The translations under genes and the position numbers were made by a program. 64,000 nt of DNA from contig NZ_JOJM01000017.1 in the NCBI RefSeq assembly GCF_000720325.1, forward strand, positions 62,001 to 126,000, read 5' to 3'. The notes beneath the pieces were generated by a model. It was not told the DNA's origin. It did no database searches and worked only from the letters and a program-made list of their open reading frames with translations. This document shows, one piece after another, positions 27,127 through 34,559 of the stretch. This DNA comes from Streptomyces sp. NRRL B-1347 (lineage in GTDB: Bacteria > Actinomycetota > Actinomycetes > Streptomycetales > Streptomycetaceae). Every line of letters starts with the position of its first letter. Within the stretch, counting starts at the first letter, position 1.

Positions 27127-28038
27127 ATGAGCACTCTCACCATCGACCACGTCTCACGCTGGTTCGGCAACGTGGTGGCCGTCAACGACGTCACGATGAC
27201 CATCAGCCCCGGAGTCACCGGCCTGCTCGGCCCCAACGGCGCCGGGAAGTCCACCCTCATCAGCATGATGGGCGGCTTCCTCGCCCCCTCCACCGGCTCC
27301 GTCACCCTCGACGGCCGGCCCACGTGGCGCAACGAGGAGATCTACAAGCACCTCGGCATCGTGCCCGAGCGCGAGGGCATGTACGACTTCCTCACCGGCA
27401 GCGAATTCGTCATCGCCAACGCCGAGTTGCACGGCCTGGGCAAGAAGGCAGCCCAACGGGCCCTCGCCACGGTCGAGATGGAGTACGCGCAGGACCGCAA
27501 GATCTCCACGTACTCCAAGGGCATGCGACAGCGTGTGAAGATGGCCTCCGCGCTCGTCCACGACCCCTCCGTGCTGCTGCTCGACGAGCCCTTCAACGGC
27601 ATGGACCCGCGCCAGCGCATGCAGCTCATGGACCTGCTGCGGAAGATGGGCGACGAGGGCCGCACCGTCCTGTTCTCGTCCCACATCCTCGAAGAGGTCG
27701 AACAACTCGCCTCGCACATCGAGGTGATCGTCGCCGGGCGGCACGCCGCGAGCGGTGACTTCCGCAAGATCCGCCGCCTGATGACGGACCGGCCGCACCG
27801 CTACCTGGTGCGCTCCAGCGACGACCGCGCGCTCGCCGCCGCGCTGATCGCCGACCCGTCCACCGCGGGCATCGAGGTCGACCTCAAGGAGGGCGCGCTG
27901 CGCATCCAGGCCGTCGACTTCGGCCGGTTCACGAGCCTGCTGCCCCGCATCGCGCGCGAACACGACATCCGGCTGCTCACGGTCTCGCCCTCGGACGAGT
28001 CCCTGGAGTCGGTCTTCTCCTACCTCGTCGCGGCCTGA
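27127..28038 (+). CDS. ABC transporter ATPase (second pair)
   Basis: The protein has 303 residues from ATG 27127 (weak ribosome-binding site). Walker A is GPNGAGKST, the signature is YSKGMRQRVKMASAL, and Walker B is LLLDEPFNGMDP. It resembles the first ATPase but is clearly a different paralogue (FNGMDP instead of TNGLDP, and a different C-terminal domain). It is followed 11 bp later by its own permease. Two paired half-transporters in tandem suggest duplication and divergence of one exporter. Confidence 0.93.
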   Translation: MSTLTIDHVSRWFGNVVAVNDVTMTISPGVTGLLGPNGAGKSTLISMMGGFLAPSTGSVTLDGRPTWRNEEIYKHLGIVPEREGMYDFLTGSEFVIANAELHGLGKKAAQRALATVEMEYAQDRKISTYSKGMRQRVKMASALVHDPSVLLLDEPFNGMDPRQRMQLMDLLRKMGDEGRTVLFSSHILEEVEQLASHIEVIVAGRHAASGDFRKIRRLMTDRPHRYLVRSSDDRALAAALIADPSTAGIEVDLKEGALRIQAVDFGRFTSLLPRIAREHDIRLLTVSPSDESLESVFSYLVAA

Positions 28039-28049
28039 AGGGAGCCACC

Positions 28050-28772
28050 GTGTACGACCCCACTGTCGCCCGGCTCACCTACCGGGCCCTGCTCGGCCGC
28101 CGCCGCGCACTGATCCTCTTCGCCCTGCCCCTGCTGCTCATCGTCATCGCAGCGGCGGTGCGCGGCTTCAGCGGAGCCGACGACCAAGTGGCCTCCGACC
28201 TGCTCGGCGGCTTCGCGCTCGCCACCATGGTGCCGATCATCGGCGTCATCGCGGGCACCGGCGCCATCGGCCCCGAGATCGACGACGGCTCCGTGATGTA
28301 CCTGCTGTCCAAGCCGGTCAAACGCCCCACGATCATCGTCACCAAGCTCACCGTCGCCGTCGCCGTCACCATGGCGTTCTCGGCGGTCCCGACGTTCATC
28401 GCGGGCCTGATCCTCAACGGCAACAGCCAGCAGGTCGCCGTCGCCTACACGATCGCCGCCCTGGTCTCCTCCATCGCGTACGCGGCGATCTTCCTGCTGC
28501 TCGGCACGATCACCCGGCACGCCGTGGTCTTCGGGCTTGTGTACGCGCTCGTCTGGGAGGCCCTCTTCGGCTCCCTGGTCTCCGGGGCCCGCACGCTGAG
28601 CGTCCAGCAGTGGTCGCTCGCCGTGGCCCACAAGGCCACCGACGGCGGTGAGCTCGTGACCTCCGACGTGGGCCTGCCCGCCGCCGTGATCCTGCTGGTC
28701 GTGGTCACGGCCGGGGCCACCTGGTACGCGGGCCAGAAGCTGCGGACCCTGACGGTCGCCGGGGACGAGTAG
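28050..28772 (+). CDS. ABC-2 type permease (second pair)
   Basis: The protein has 240 residues from GTG 28050 with AAGGGAG at 28038-28044. Six hydrophobic helices are visible, beginning LTYRALLGRRRALILFALPLLLIVIAAAV and including the family loop EIDDGSVMYLLSKPVKRPTIIVTKLTVAVAVT. That motif (xxGS-x3-LLSKP-xR) is the conserved ABC-2 cytosolic loop. It is shorter than the first permease because it lacks the N-terminal cytosolic extension. It pairs with the ATPase at 27127-28038. Confidence 0.92.
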   Translation: MYDPTVARLTYRALLGRRRALILFALPLLLIVIAAAVRGFSGADDQVASDLLGGFALATMVPIIGVIAGTGAIGPEIDDGSVMYLLSKPVKRPTIIVTKLTVAVAVTMAFSAVPTFIAGLILNGNSQQVAVAYTIAALVSSIAYAAIFLLLGTITRHAVVFGLVYALVWEALFGSLVSGARTLSVQQWSLAVAHKATDGGELVTSDVGLPAAVILLVVVTAGATWYAGQKLRTLTVAGDE

Positions 28773-28860
28773 CCCGCCGGTTCGCCTTGACGGCGCCTTC
28801 ACCCTCCTGCCGGGACACTGGTGGGAGGGGGATGCGCAGGAGTGTCTAGGAGGTGCCGCG

Positions 28861-29100
28861 ATGGCATCGGACGAGGGACGGGGCGACGGTCCCGGGAGCG
28901 ACGCCTGGGACGAGGTGGTCCTCGACGACGACTTCATACGGTCCGCCGAGAGCGCCGAGCCCTCCGCGCGGGCCCGGATGCTGACCGCCCGCTGGCGGCA
29001 GCAGGCCCCCGAGCCGCAGCCGTGGCGGTCCGACGAGCCGCCCGCCGGGTGGTTCTTCAGCCGGGGCCGCAAGCGCAGGCGCAAGCGGCGCGAGGGCTGA
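28861..29100 (+). CDS. Small basic-tailed hypothetical protein, 79 aa
   Basis: ATG 28861 has TAGGAGGT about 7 bases upstream, so the start is secure. The protein is acidic in its first half (DAWDEVVLDDDFIRSAESAEPSARARM) and ends in a strongly basic cluster (SRGRKRRRKRREG). The middle RARMLTARWRQ and the acidic lead recall a conserved Streptomyces small protein, but I cannot name a family. There is no membrane segment or cysteine. It lies 88 bp after the second permease and may be part of that unit. Confidence 0.72.
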   Translation: MASDEGRGDGPGSDAWDEVVLDDDFIRSAESAEPSARARMLTARWRQQAPEPQPWRSDEPPAGWFFSRGRKRRRKRREG

Positions 29101-29117
29101 GCCCGGCCGCGAACCCG

Positions 29118-29215
29118 ACCGGGAGGAAGCCGTGAGCCCGACCGGGCCGGAGGAAGTCGCGTGCCTGCCCCGGGCCGGAGGAAGCCGTGAGCCCCCGTCG
29201 GCCCGGAAGAAATTC
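29118..29215 (+). repeat. Three tandem repeats carrying GGAGGAAGCCGTGAGCC
   Basis: Three imperfect copies of a ~30-36-bp unit follow the small gene. Each contains GGAGGAAG(C/T)CG(T/C)G, which looks like a ribosome-binding site and a GTG. None of the reading frames that follow is coding, so this is a repeat array, not a set of genes. Confidence 0.6.
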
Positions 29216-29406
29216 AGTGGCGGGCCGTCGCACGGCCCGGCAGAGTAGTGGTGTCACCACGCGCCGGAAGCACCAACTCCGGCGTCTCCTACCGGGAGTG
29301 GAGCCGACGCCCCGCAAGAGTCGTCGCGCTTCCAGCAGGGCGGTCCGCGGCAGGCTCCGGAGTCATCACCCACTCCGTCGAGCTCCGTCACGGGGGAGAC
29401 CGCCCG

Positions 29407-29448
29407 GGGGCGGCCGCTTCGAGCGCGCAGCACTGCGCGGGCCGCCCC
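29407..29448. terminator. Bidirectional hairpin between convergent genes
   Basis: Outer arms GGGGCGGC (29407-29414) and GCCGCCCC (29441-29448) pair, and CGCGCAG/TGCGCG pair inside, giving an extended stem. It stands 40 bp from the HAD stop codon in a convergent gap, as expected of a shared terminator. Confidence 0.55.
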
Positions 29449-29488
29449 TCCCGGAGGGGGTGCGCCGGGCACGAGCCCGGCGCCACGA

Positions 29489-30304
29489 CTACGCCAGCAG
29501 GCGTTCCAGCACCACCGCGATGCCGTCCGCCTCGTTGGACGCCGTCACCTCGTCCGCCACCGCCTTGAGCTCCTCATGGGCGTTGGCCATGGCCACGCCG
29601 TGGGCGGACCAGGCGAACATGGGGATGTCGTTGGGCATGTCGCCGAAGGCGATCGTGTCCACGGCCTTCGCACCGAGCCGACGGGCCGCGAGGGACAGGC
29701 CCGTCGCCTTGGTCAGACCGAGCGGCAGTATCTCCACGATGCCCTCGCCCGCCATCGTGACGCCCACCAGATCCCCCGCGACGTCCCGCGCCACGGCCGT
29801 GAGCGCGTCGTCGTCGAGGCCCGGATGCTGGACGTACAGCTTGTTCAGCGGAGCCGACCAGAGGTCGGCCGGGTCGGACAGCGGGACGGCCGGGAGCGGG
29901 CCGTCCTGGACCACGTACCCGGGACCGACGAGGACCTCGCCGTCGATGCCGTCACGGCTCGCGGCGAGCGCCAGCGGACCGATCTCCGCCTCTATCTTCG
30001 CCAGGGCCAGGCCCGCCAGCTGCCGGTCGAGCGTGACCGACGTGAGCAGCCGCCGCTCGCCCGCGTGGTAGACCTGCGCGCCCTGGCCGCAGACCGCGAT
30101 GCCCTCGTAGCCGAGGTCCTCCAGGACGTGCCGCGTCCAGGGCACGGAGCGCCCGGTGACGATGATGTGGGCCGCGCCCGCCGCGGTGGCCGCGGTGAGC
30201 GCGTCACGGGTGCGCGCCGAGACCGAGTCGTCGGGGCGCAGCAGCGTCCCGTCGAGGTCGGTGGCGACGAGCTTGTACGGGAAGACGGGACCGGCGGAGC
30301 TCAC
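29489..30304 (-). CDS. Cof-type HAD-IIB phosphatase, coupled to serS
   Basis: The protein has 271 residues from GTG 30304, which overlaps the serS stop codon by 4 bases (GTGA). HAD motif I is [15 protein letters not shown], motif II is IIVTGRS, the Lys motif is in [18 protein letters not shown], and motif IV is [18 protein letters not shown]. It is a small-molecule phosphatase of the cytoplasm with unknown substrate. Translational coupling to seryl-tRNA synthetase is common in Streptomyces and suggests a housekeeping or repair role. It is a paralogue of the HAD protein at 16817-17698. Confidence 0.9.
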   Translation of the reverse strand: MSSAGPVFPYKLVATDLDGTLLRPDDSVSARTRDALTAATAAGAAHIIVTGRSVPWTRHVLEDLGYEGIAVCGQGAQVYHAGERRLLTSVTLDRQLAGLALAKIEAEIGPLALAASRDGIDGEVLVGPGYVVQDGPLPAVPLSDPADLWSAPLNKLYVQHPGLDDDALTAVARDVAGDLVGVTMAGEGIVEILPLGLTKATGLSLAARRLGAKAVDTIAFGDMPNDIPMFAWSAHGVAMANAHEELKAVADEVTASNEADGIAVVLERLLA

Positions 30305-31590
30305 TTGGCGAGGGGCTCCAGGATCTCGCGGCCGCCCAGATACGGACGGAGGACCTCCGGGACGCGCACGGAGCCGTCGGCGAGCTGGTGGTTCTCCAGG
30401 AGCGCCACGATCGTGCGCGGCACGGCGCACAGCGTGCCGTTCAGGGTGGCGAGCGGCTGGACGTTCTTCTTGCCGCCCTGCTCCTCGCGCATGCGCACGG
30501 AGAGCCGACGGGCCTGGAAGCTGTCGCAGTTCGACGCGGACGTCAGCTCGCGGTACTTGCCCTGGGTGGGGATCCACGCCTCGCAGTCGAACTTGCGCGA
30601 GGCGGACGCGCCCAGGTCGCCGGTGGCGACGTCGATGACCTGGAAGGGCAGCTCAAGGCTGTTCAGCCACTGCTTCTCCCAGTCGAGGAGCCGCTGGTGC
30701 TCGGCCGCGGCGTCCTCCGGGGCGACGTACGAGAACATCTCGACCTTGTCGAACTGGTGCACCCGGAAGATGCCGCGGGTGTCCTTGCCGTACGTGCCCG
30801 CCTCGCGGCGGAAGCAGGGCGAGAAGCCCGCGTACCGCAGGGGGAGCTTGTCGGCCTCGATGATCTCGTCCATGTGGTACGCCGCGAGCGGGACCTCGGA
30901 GGTGCCGACCAGGTAGAAGTCGTCCTTCTCCAGGTGGTACACGTTCTCCGCGGCCTGGCCGAGGAAGCCCGTGCCCTCCATGGCGTGCGGGCGGACGAGC
31001 GCGGGGGTCAGCATCGGGATGAACCCGGCCTCGGTGGCCTGCGCGATGGCCGCGTTGACCAGCGCGAGCTCCAGGAGCGCGCCGACGCCCGTCAGGTAGT
31101 AGAAGCGCGAGCCGGAGACCTTCGCGGCGCGCTCGACGTCGATGGCGCCGAGCGCCTGGCCGAGCTCCAGGTGGTCCTTCGGCTCGAAGCCCTCGGCGGC
31201 GAAGTCACGGACGGTGCCGTGCGTCTCCAGGACGACGAAGTCCTCCTCGCCGCCGACCGGGACGTCCGGGTGCACGAGGTTGCCGAGGCGGAGCAGCAGG
31301 CGCTTGGTCTCCTCGTCGGCCTCGTCCTGCTCGGCGCCCGCCGCCTTGACGGCGGCGGCCAGCTCGCCCGCCTTCTTCAGGAGCTCGGCCTTCTCGTCGC
31401 CGGAGGCCTTGGGGATGAGCTTGCCGAGCGCCTTCTGCTCGGAACGGAGCTCGTCGAAGCGGACCCCTGACGACCTGCGCCGCTCATCGGCGGAGAGCAG
31501 GGAGTCGACGAGGCCGACGTCCTCTCCACGGGCGCGCTGCGAAGCGCGAACACGGTCGGGGTCCTCACGGAGCAGGCGAAGGTCAATCAC
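30301..31590 (-). CDS. serS: Seryl-tRNA synthetase
   Basis: The protein has 429 residues from GTG 31590. It charges tRNA-Ser with serine. The N-terminal long helical hairpin that binds the tRNA variable arm covers about residues 1-110 ([46 protein letters not shown]). The class II core follows with motif 2 [25 protein letters not shown] and motif 3 [19 protein letters not shown]. The length is normal. It is the first gene of a two-gene unit with the HAD phosphatase. Its promoter lies in the DnaA-box-bearing gap on the right, so DnaA binding there could affect its transcription. Confidence 0.98.
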   Translation of the reverse strand: MIDLRLLREDPDRVRASQRARGEDVGLVDSLLSADERRRSSGVRFDELRSEQKALGKLIPKASGDEKAELLKKAGELAAAVKAAGAEQDEADEETKRLLLRLGNLVHPDVPVGGEEDFVVLETHGTVRDFAAEGFEPKDHLELGQALGAIDVERAAKVSGSRFYYLTGVGALLELALVNAAIAQATEAGFIPMLTPALVRPHAMEGTGFLGQAAENVYHLEKDDFYLVGTSEVPLAAYHMDEIIEADKLPLRYAGFSPCFRREAGTYGKDTRGIFRVHQFDKVEMFSYVAPEDAAAEHQRLLDWEKQWLNSLELPFQVIDVATGDLGASASRKFDCEAWIPTQGKYRELTSASNCDSFQARRLSVRMREEQGGKKNVQPLATLNGTLCAVPRTIVALLENHQLADGSVRVPEVLRPYLGGREILEPLAK

Positions 31591-32253
31591 CCCCCCAGGC
31601 TACCTTCGTGCGCTTCCGGCCCACGACTTGATTTTCCCCTGGCCTCCGTTATGACCGAAATGCCGGAATGTGAATTTCTCGCCCATCGGCTCGGCTTTCG
31701 CGGGTGGGGACGGGCGCCCGCCGGGTGCTCGGCGAGGCCGTCGTGCGCGGTCCCGCGGGGTCAATAAAACGGGCGTCATTCCCCGAATCGGGGCAGACGG
31801 GCCTTGTAGCCTTGACCGGATTTCCTTGTGGGAAACGGGACTTGGGGAGCCGGTTGTCCACAGGAATGGGGATGTCCGGAAAGTTATCCACAGGCTGTGC
31901 GAAAGATCTGTGGATGGCGGATCGGGGCCCTTTCCATGGTTCCCCATGCCGAAGGATTCCCTTCCCAAACCTGCTCAGCGCCAACTTTCGAGTGGAATTG
32001 GTTAACTCCAAAGTGTCATCGCATGGAAAAAGGTGGACGGAGGAGTGACGAGAGTGGCTGTGGGCGGACTTGGGCGCTGAGTACCGATTTGTCGACGATG
32101 TCGCGCTACCTTGTCGACTTGTCCCCAGGTCGAGAAGGGAACCTGTGGATAACTTCTGTGGACAACATAAATCTGCAGGTAGGACTGCAGATCCAGGCCT
32201 GTGTACGGGCAGGCCGAAGCACCGGGAAGACCCGGTGGCGGAGCGTCAAACGC
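31591..32253. other. 663-bp gap between serS and pheA
   Basis: The region is markedly AT-richer than its surroundings and has no supported gene. Short open frames across it lack third-position GC bias. It contains the serS promoter region, the DnaA-box cluster, and around 32025-32045 a GGAGGAGTGA motif that leads into no convincing coding frame. Confidence 0.7.
31854..32165. promoter_or_regulatory. DnaA-box cluster between serS and pheA
   Basis: Four perfect 9-mers are present: TTGTCCACA at 31854-31862 and TTATCCACA at 31884-31892 on the + strand, TTATCCACA at 32144-32152 and TTGTCCACA at 32157-32165 on the - strand. Weaker boxes are at 31909-31917 and 32119-32127. The two pairs face each other across about 250 bp of unusually AT-rich DNA. 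There is no oriC gene context. A role as a high-affinity DnaA titration or regulatory locus is the simplest reading. Confidence 0.85.
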
Positions 32254-33189
32254 TCAGAATCGGCCGTCCTGGCAGCGCGCCAGCCAGTCCGACGCCGAGG
32301 TGAACTCCTTGTCGGAGGTCCCGGGGCGCAGCGGCCGTACGTTCTCCGGTGCCACACCGGCACGCGGATACGAGCCGAGGAAGCGCACCTTCGGGCAGAT
32401 CCGCTTCAGGCCCATCAGCGCCTCGCCCACGCGGCGGTCCGTGATGTGCCCCTCGGCGTCCACGGAGAAGCAGTAGTCGCCGATGCCGCGTCCCGTCGGA
32501 CGGGACTCGATGCGCATCAGGTTGACGCCGCGCACCGCGAACTCCTGGAGCAGTTCGAGCAGCGCACCGGGGTGGTCGTCGCCGAGCCAGATCACCAGTG
32601 ACGTCTTGTCCGCGCCCGTGGGCGCCGCGGGCCGGGCCGGGCGGCCCACGAGGACGAACCGCGTCTCCGCGTTCGCCGCGTCGTGGATCTCGGTGACCAG
32701 CGGTTCGAGCCCGTACGTCGCCGCGGCGAACTCGCCCGCGAACGCCGCGTCGAAGCGGCCCTCCTGTACGAGGCGGGCACCGTCCGCGTTCGACGCCGCC
32801 GACTCCCACACCGCGTCCGGCAGATGGGCGGCCAGCCAGTTGCGCACCTGCGGCTGGGCCACCGGGTGCCCGGTCACCGTCTTGACGTCCTTGAGCGCGG
32901 TGCCCGGGCGCACCAGGAGCGCGAAGGCGATCGGCAGGACGACCTCGCGGTAGATCACCAACGGCTCGCCCTTGGCGAGCTCGTCCACGGTGGTCGTGAC
33001 GCCGCCCTCCACCGAGTTCTCGATCGGCACGAGCGCCGCCGCGGCCTCGCCCGCGCGCACGGCGTCGAGGGTGGCGGGCACCGAGACCATCGGCACCAGC
33101 TCGCGGGTCGCCGCCTCTGGCAGGGTGCGCAGGGCGGCTTCGGTGAAGGTGCCTTCAGGGCCGAGGTAGGTGTAGCGCGTCGCCGACAT
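32254..33189 (-). CDS. pheA: Prephenate dehydratase
   Basis: The protein has 311 residues from ATG 33189. It converts prephenate to phenylpyruvate in phenylalanine synthesis. The dehydratase domain starts RYTYLGPEGTFTEAAL and contains the catalytic threonine motif ETRFVLVG near residue 178. A C-terminal ACT domain (LVIWLGDDHPGALLELLQEFAVRGVNLMRIESRP) gives phenylalanine feedback inhibition. It is the monofunctional form, without chorismate mutase, as usual in actinobacteria. Its stop codon faces the DnaA-box region, about 90 bp from the last box. Confidence 0.97.
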   Translation of the reverse strand: MSATRYTYLGPEGTFTEAALRTLPEAATRELVPMVSVPATLDAVRAGEAAAALVPIENSVEGGVTTTVDELAKGEPLVIYREVVLPIAFALLVRPGTALKDVKTVTGHPVAQPQVRNWLAAHLPDAVWESAASNADGARLVQEGRFDAAFAGEFAAATYGLEPLVTEIHDAANAETRFVLVGRPARPAAPTGADKTSLVIWLGDDHPGALLELLQEFAVRGVNLMRIESRPTGRGIGDYCFSVDAEGHITDRRVGEALMGLKRICPKVRFLGSYPRAGVAPENVRPLRPGTSDKEFTSASDWLARCQDGRF

Positions 33190-33232
33190 GACGTCACCCT
33201 AATGCGGCGGATGGGGCGGTCGGCACGTGTTG

Positions 33233-33276
33233 GCGGGAGCGGAGGCGCCCACGCGCGTGGGAACGGCCGCTCCCGC
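33233..33276 (-). terminator. Hairpin after dtpA
   Basis: GCGGGAGCGG (33233-33242) and CCGCTCCCGC (33267-33276) form a perfect 10-bp stem with an inner GCCCACG/CGTGGG stem. It begins 18 bp beyond the stop of the leftward DtpA gene and lies upstream of pheA. Confidence 0.65.
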
Positions 33277-33293
33277 GCGCCCGGGCCCGCCGG

Positions 33294-34553
33294 TCAGCCC
33301 TCCAGCAACGCCTGCCCCACATACCCCCCGGCTTCCGCCCCGCCGGGCACCGCGTACACCCCGCTCGCCTCGTGCCGGATGAACTTCGACAGGGCGTCGC
33401 CCCGGTCGAGCTTCCGCTGCACCGGGACGAAGCCGCGCAGCGGATCGGCCTGCCAGCAGATGAAGAGCAGCCCCGCGTCCGGCTCGCCCTTGTCGGTGAG
33501 GCCGTCGTGGTACGAGAACGGACGGCGCAGCATCGCGGCGCCGCCGTTCTGGTCGGGGCGGCTGATGCGGGCGTGCGCGTTGAGCGGGACCACGAGGTCG
33601 CCGCCCGCGGTGGTCTTCTCCAGCTTCATCTCGGTGGTCTCCGTGCCGCCCGTCAGCGGCGCGCCGTCGGCCTTGCGGCGGCCGATGACGTCCTCCTGGT
33701 CCTTGGTGGAGAGCCCCTCCCAGTCGTCCAGGAGCATGCGGATGCGGCGTACGACGGCGTACGAGCCGCCCGCCATCCAGGCGGGGTCGGCGTCGGCGGC
33801 CTTGTCGGGCACGAAGACGCGCTTGTTGAAGTCGTCGTCGGACGGCTTCGGATTGTTCGTACCGTCGATCTGGCCCATGAGGTTGCGTGCCGTCATGGGG
33901 TGGGCGGTGGCGCCGGGCGAGCGGTTGAAGCCGTTCATCTGCCAGCGGAGCCGCGCCGCCGAGCCCGTCTCCCGCTGGAGGGCGCGCAGCGCGTGGAAGG
34001 CGACCAGGGAGTCGTTGGCGCCGATCTGCACCCACAGGTCGCCGTTCCCGCGGGCCTTGTCCAGGCGGTCGGAGGAGAACTCCGGCAGCGGGTCGAGGGC
34101 GGCCGGGCGCTGCTTCTCCAGACCGGTGCGGCCGAAGAAGCCGTGGCCGAAGCCGAAGGTGACGGTCAGCGAGGACGGCCCCGCGTCGCGCGCGATGTCG
34201 GTGTCCTGGCCGTGGCCCGCCACCGGCTTGCCCGCCATCAGCCGCTGGGCCACCTCCGACCAGCGGCGCAGCAGGGCCGCCGCCTCCTTGCGCCCGGAGC
34301 CCGGGGCGAGGTCGAAGGCGACCAGATGGCCGCGGGACTGCACGGGCGTGGTGATCCCCGGCTGATGTTTCCCGTGAAACATCACCTCATCGGCCCCGAG
34401 TGACGTCAGCGGCGTGCCCGTCGTACCCGAGCCGCCGGACGAGCCCGAGGACGCGGCCGCGTATCCGGCCGCGCCGCCTGCCGCGCCGAGTGCGAGGCCG
34501 GTGGCGCCCGCCGTACCGAGCAGGCGCCGTCGCGAAATGGTGTGGTCCGCCAT
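33294..34553 (-). CDS. dtpA: Tat-exported dye-decolourising peroxidase DtpA
   Basis: The protein has 419 residues from ATG 34553. The N-terminus RRRLLGTAGATGLALGAAGGAAGYAAASS is a twin-arginine signal. The DyP fold is shown by the catalytic Asp motif MGQIDGTNN, the haem region NAHARISRPDQNG, and LRRPFSYHDG. DyP enzymes are haem peroxidases. In S. lividans the orthologue DtpA works with the copper enzyme GlxA in hyphal-tip glycan formation and depends on the Sco/ECuC copper route. It heads the end of the copper locus, 6 bp from copCD. The codons near residue 58 (FHGK) lie within a parS-like palindrome. Confidence 0.93.
   Translation of the reverse strand: MADHTISRRRLLGTAGATGLALGAAGGAAGYAAASSGSSGGSGTTGTPLTSLGADEVMFHGKHQPGITTPVQSRGHLVAFDLAPGSGRKEAAALLRRWSEVAQRLMAGKPVAGHGQDTDIARDAGPSSLTVTFGFGHGFFGRTGLEKQRPAALDPLPEFSSDRLDKARGNGDLWVQIGANDSLVAFHALRALQRETGSAARLRWQMNGFNRSPGATAHPMTARNLMGQIDGTNNPKPSDDDFNKRVFVPDKAADADPAWMAGGSYAVVRRIRMLLDDWEGLSTKDQEDVIGRRKADGAPLTGGTETTEMKLEKTTAGGDLVVPLNAHARISRPDQNGGAAMLRRPFSYHDGLTDKGEPDAGLLFICWQADPLRGFVPVQRKLDRGDALSKFIRHEASGVYAVPGGAEAGGYVGQALLEG
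34367..34380. other. parS-like site inside dtpA (one mismatch)
   Basis: GTTTCCCGTGAAAC at 34367-34380 differs from the ParB consensus GTTTCACGTGAAAC at one position. It lies in dtpA codons for MFHGK. Degenerate parS sites with one mismatch are known among the origin-proximal set of Streptomyces. Binding must be tested. Confidence 0.65.
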
Positions 34554-34559
34554 GGTGGT

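Larger units (their letters stand above)
29101..29488. other. Convergent intergenic region
   Basis: 388 bp separate the small + gene from the leftward HAD gene. The region holds the three ribosome-site-like tandem repeats, a perfect GTGGTG-T-CACCAC palindrome at 29248-29260 and a strong hairpin at 29407-29448. No gene is supported. Confidence 0.6.

Noticed and set aside
31854..32165. Reading the DnaA boxes as the chromosomal oriC
   Set aside because: oriC of Streptomyces has about 19 boxes between dnaA and dnaN. Here only four perfect boxes lie between serS and pheA.
31649..32200. Several open frames of 70-120 codons in the serS-pheA gap
   Set aside because: Low GC at third positions and overlap in all frames. 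The DNA is AT-rich regulatory sequence with DnaA boxes.
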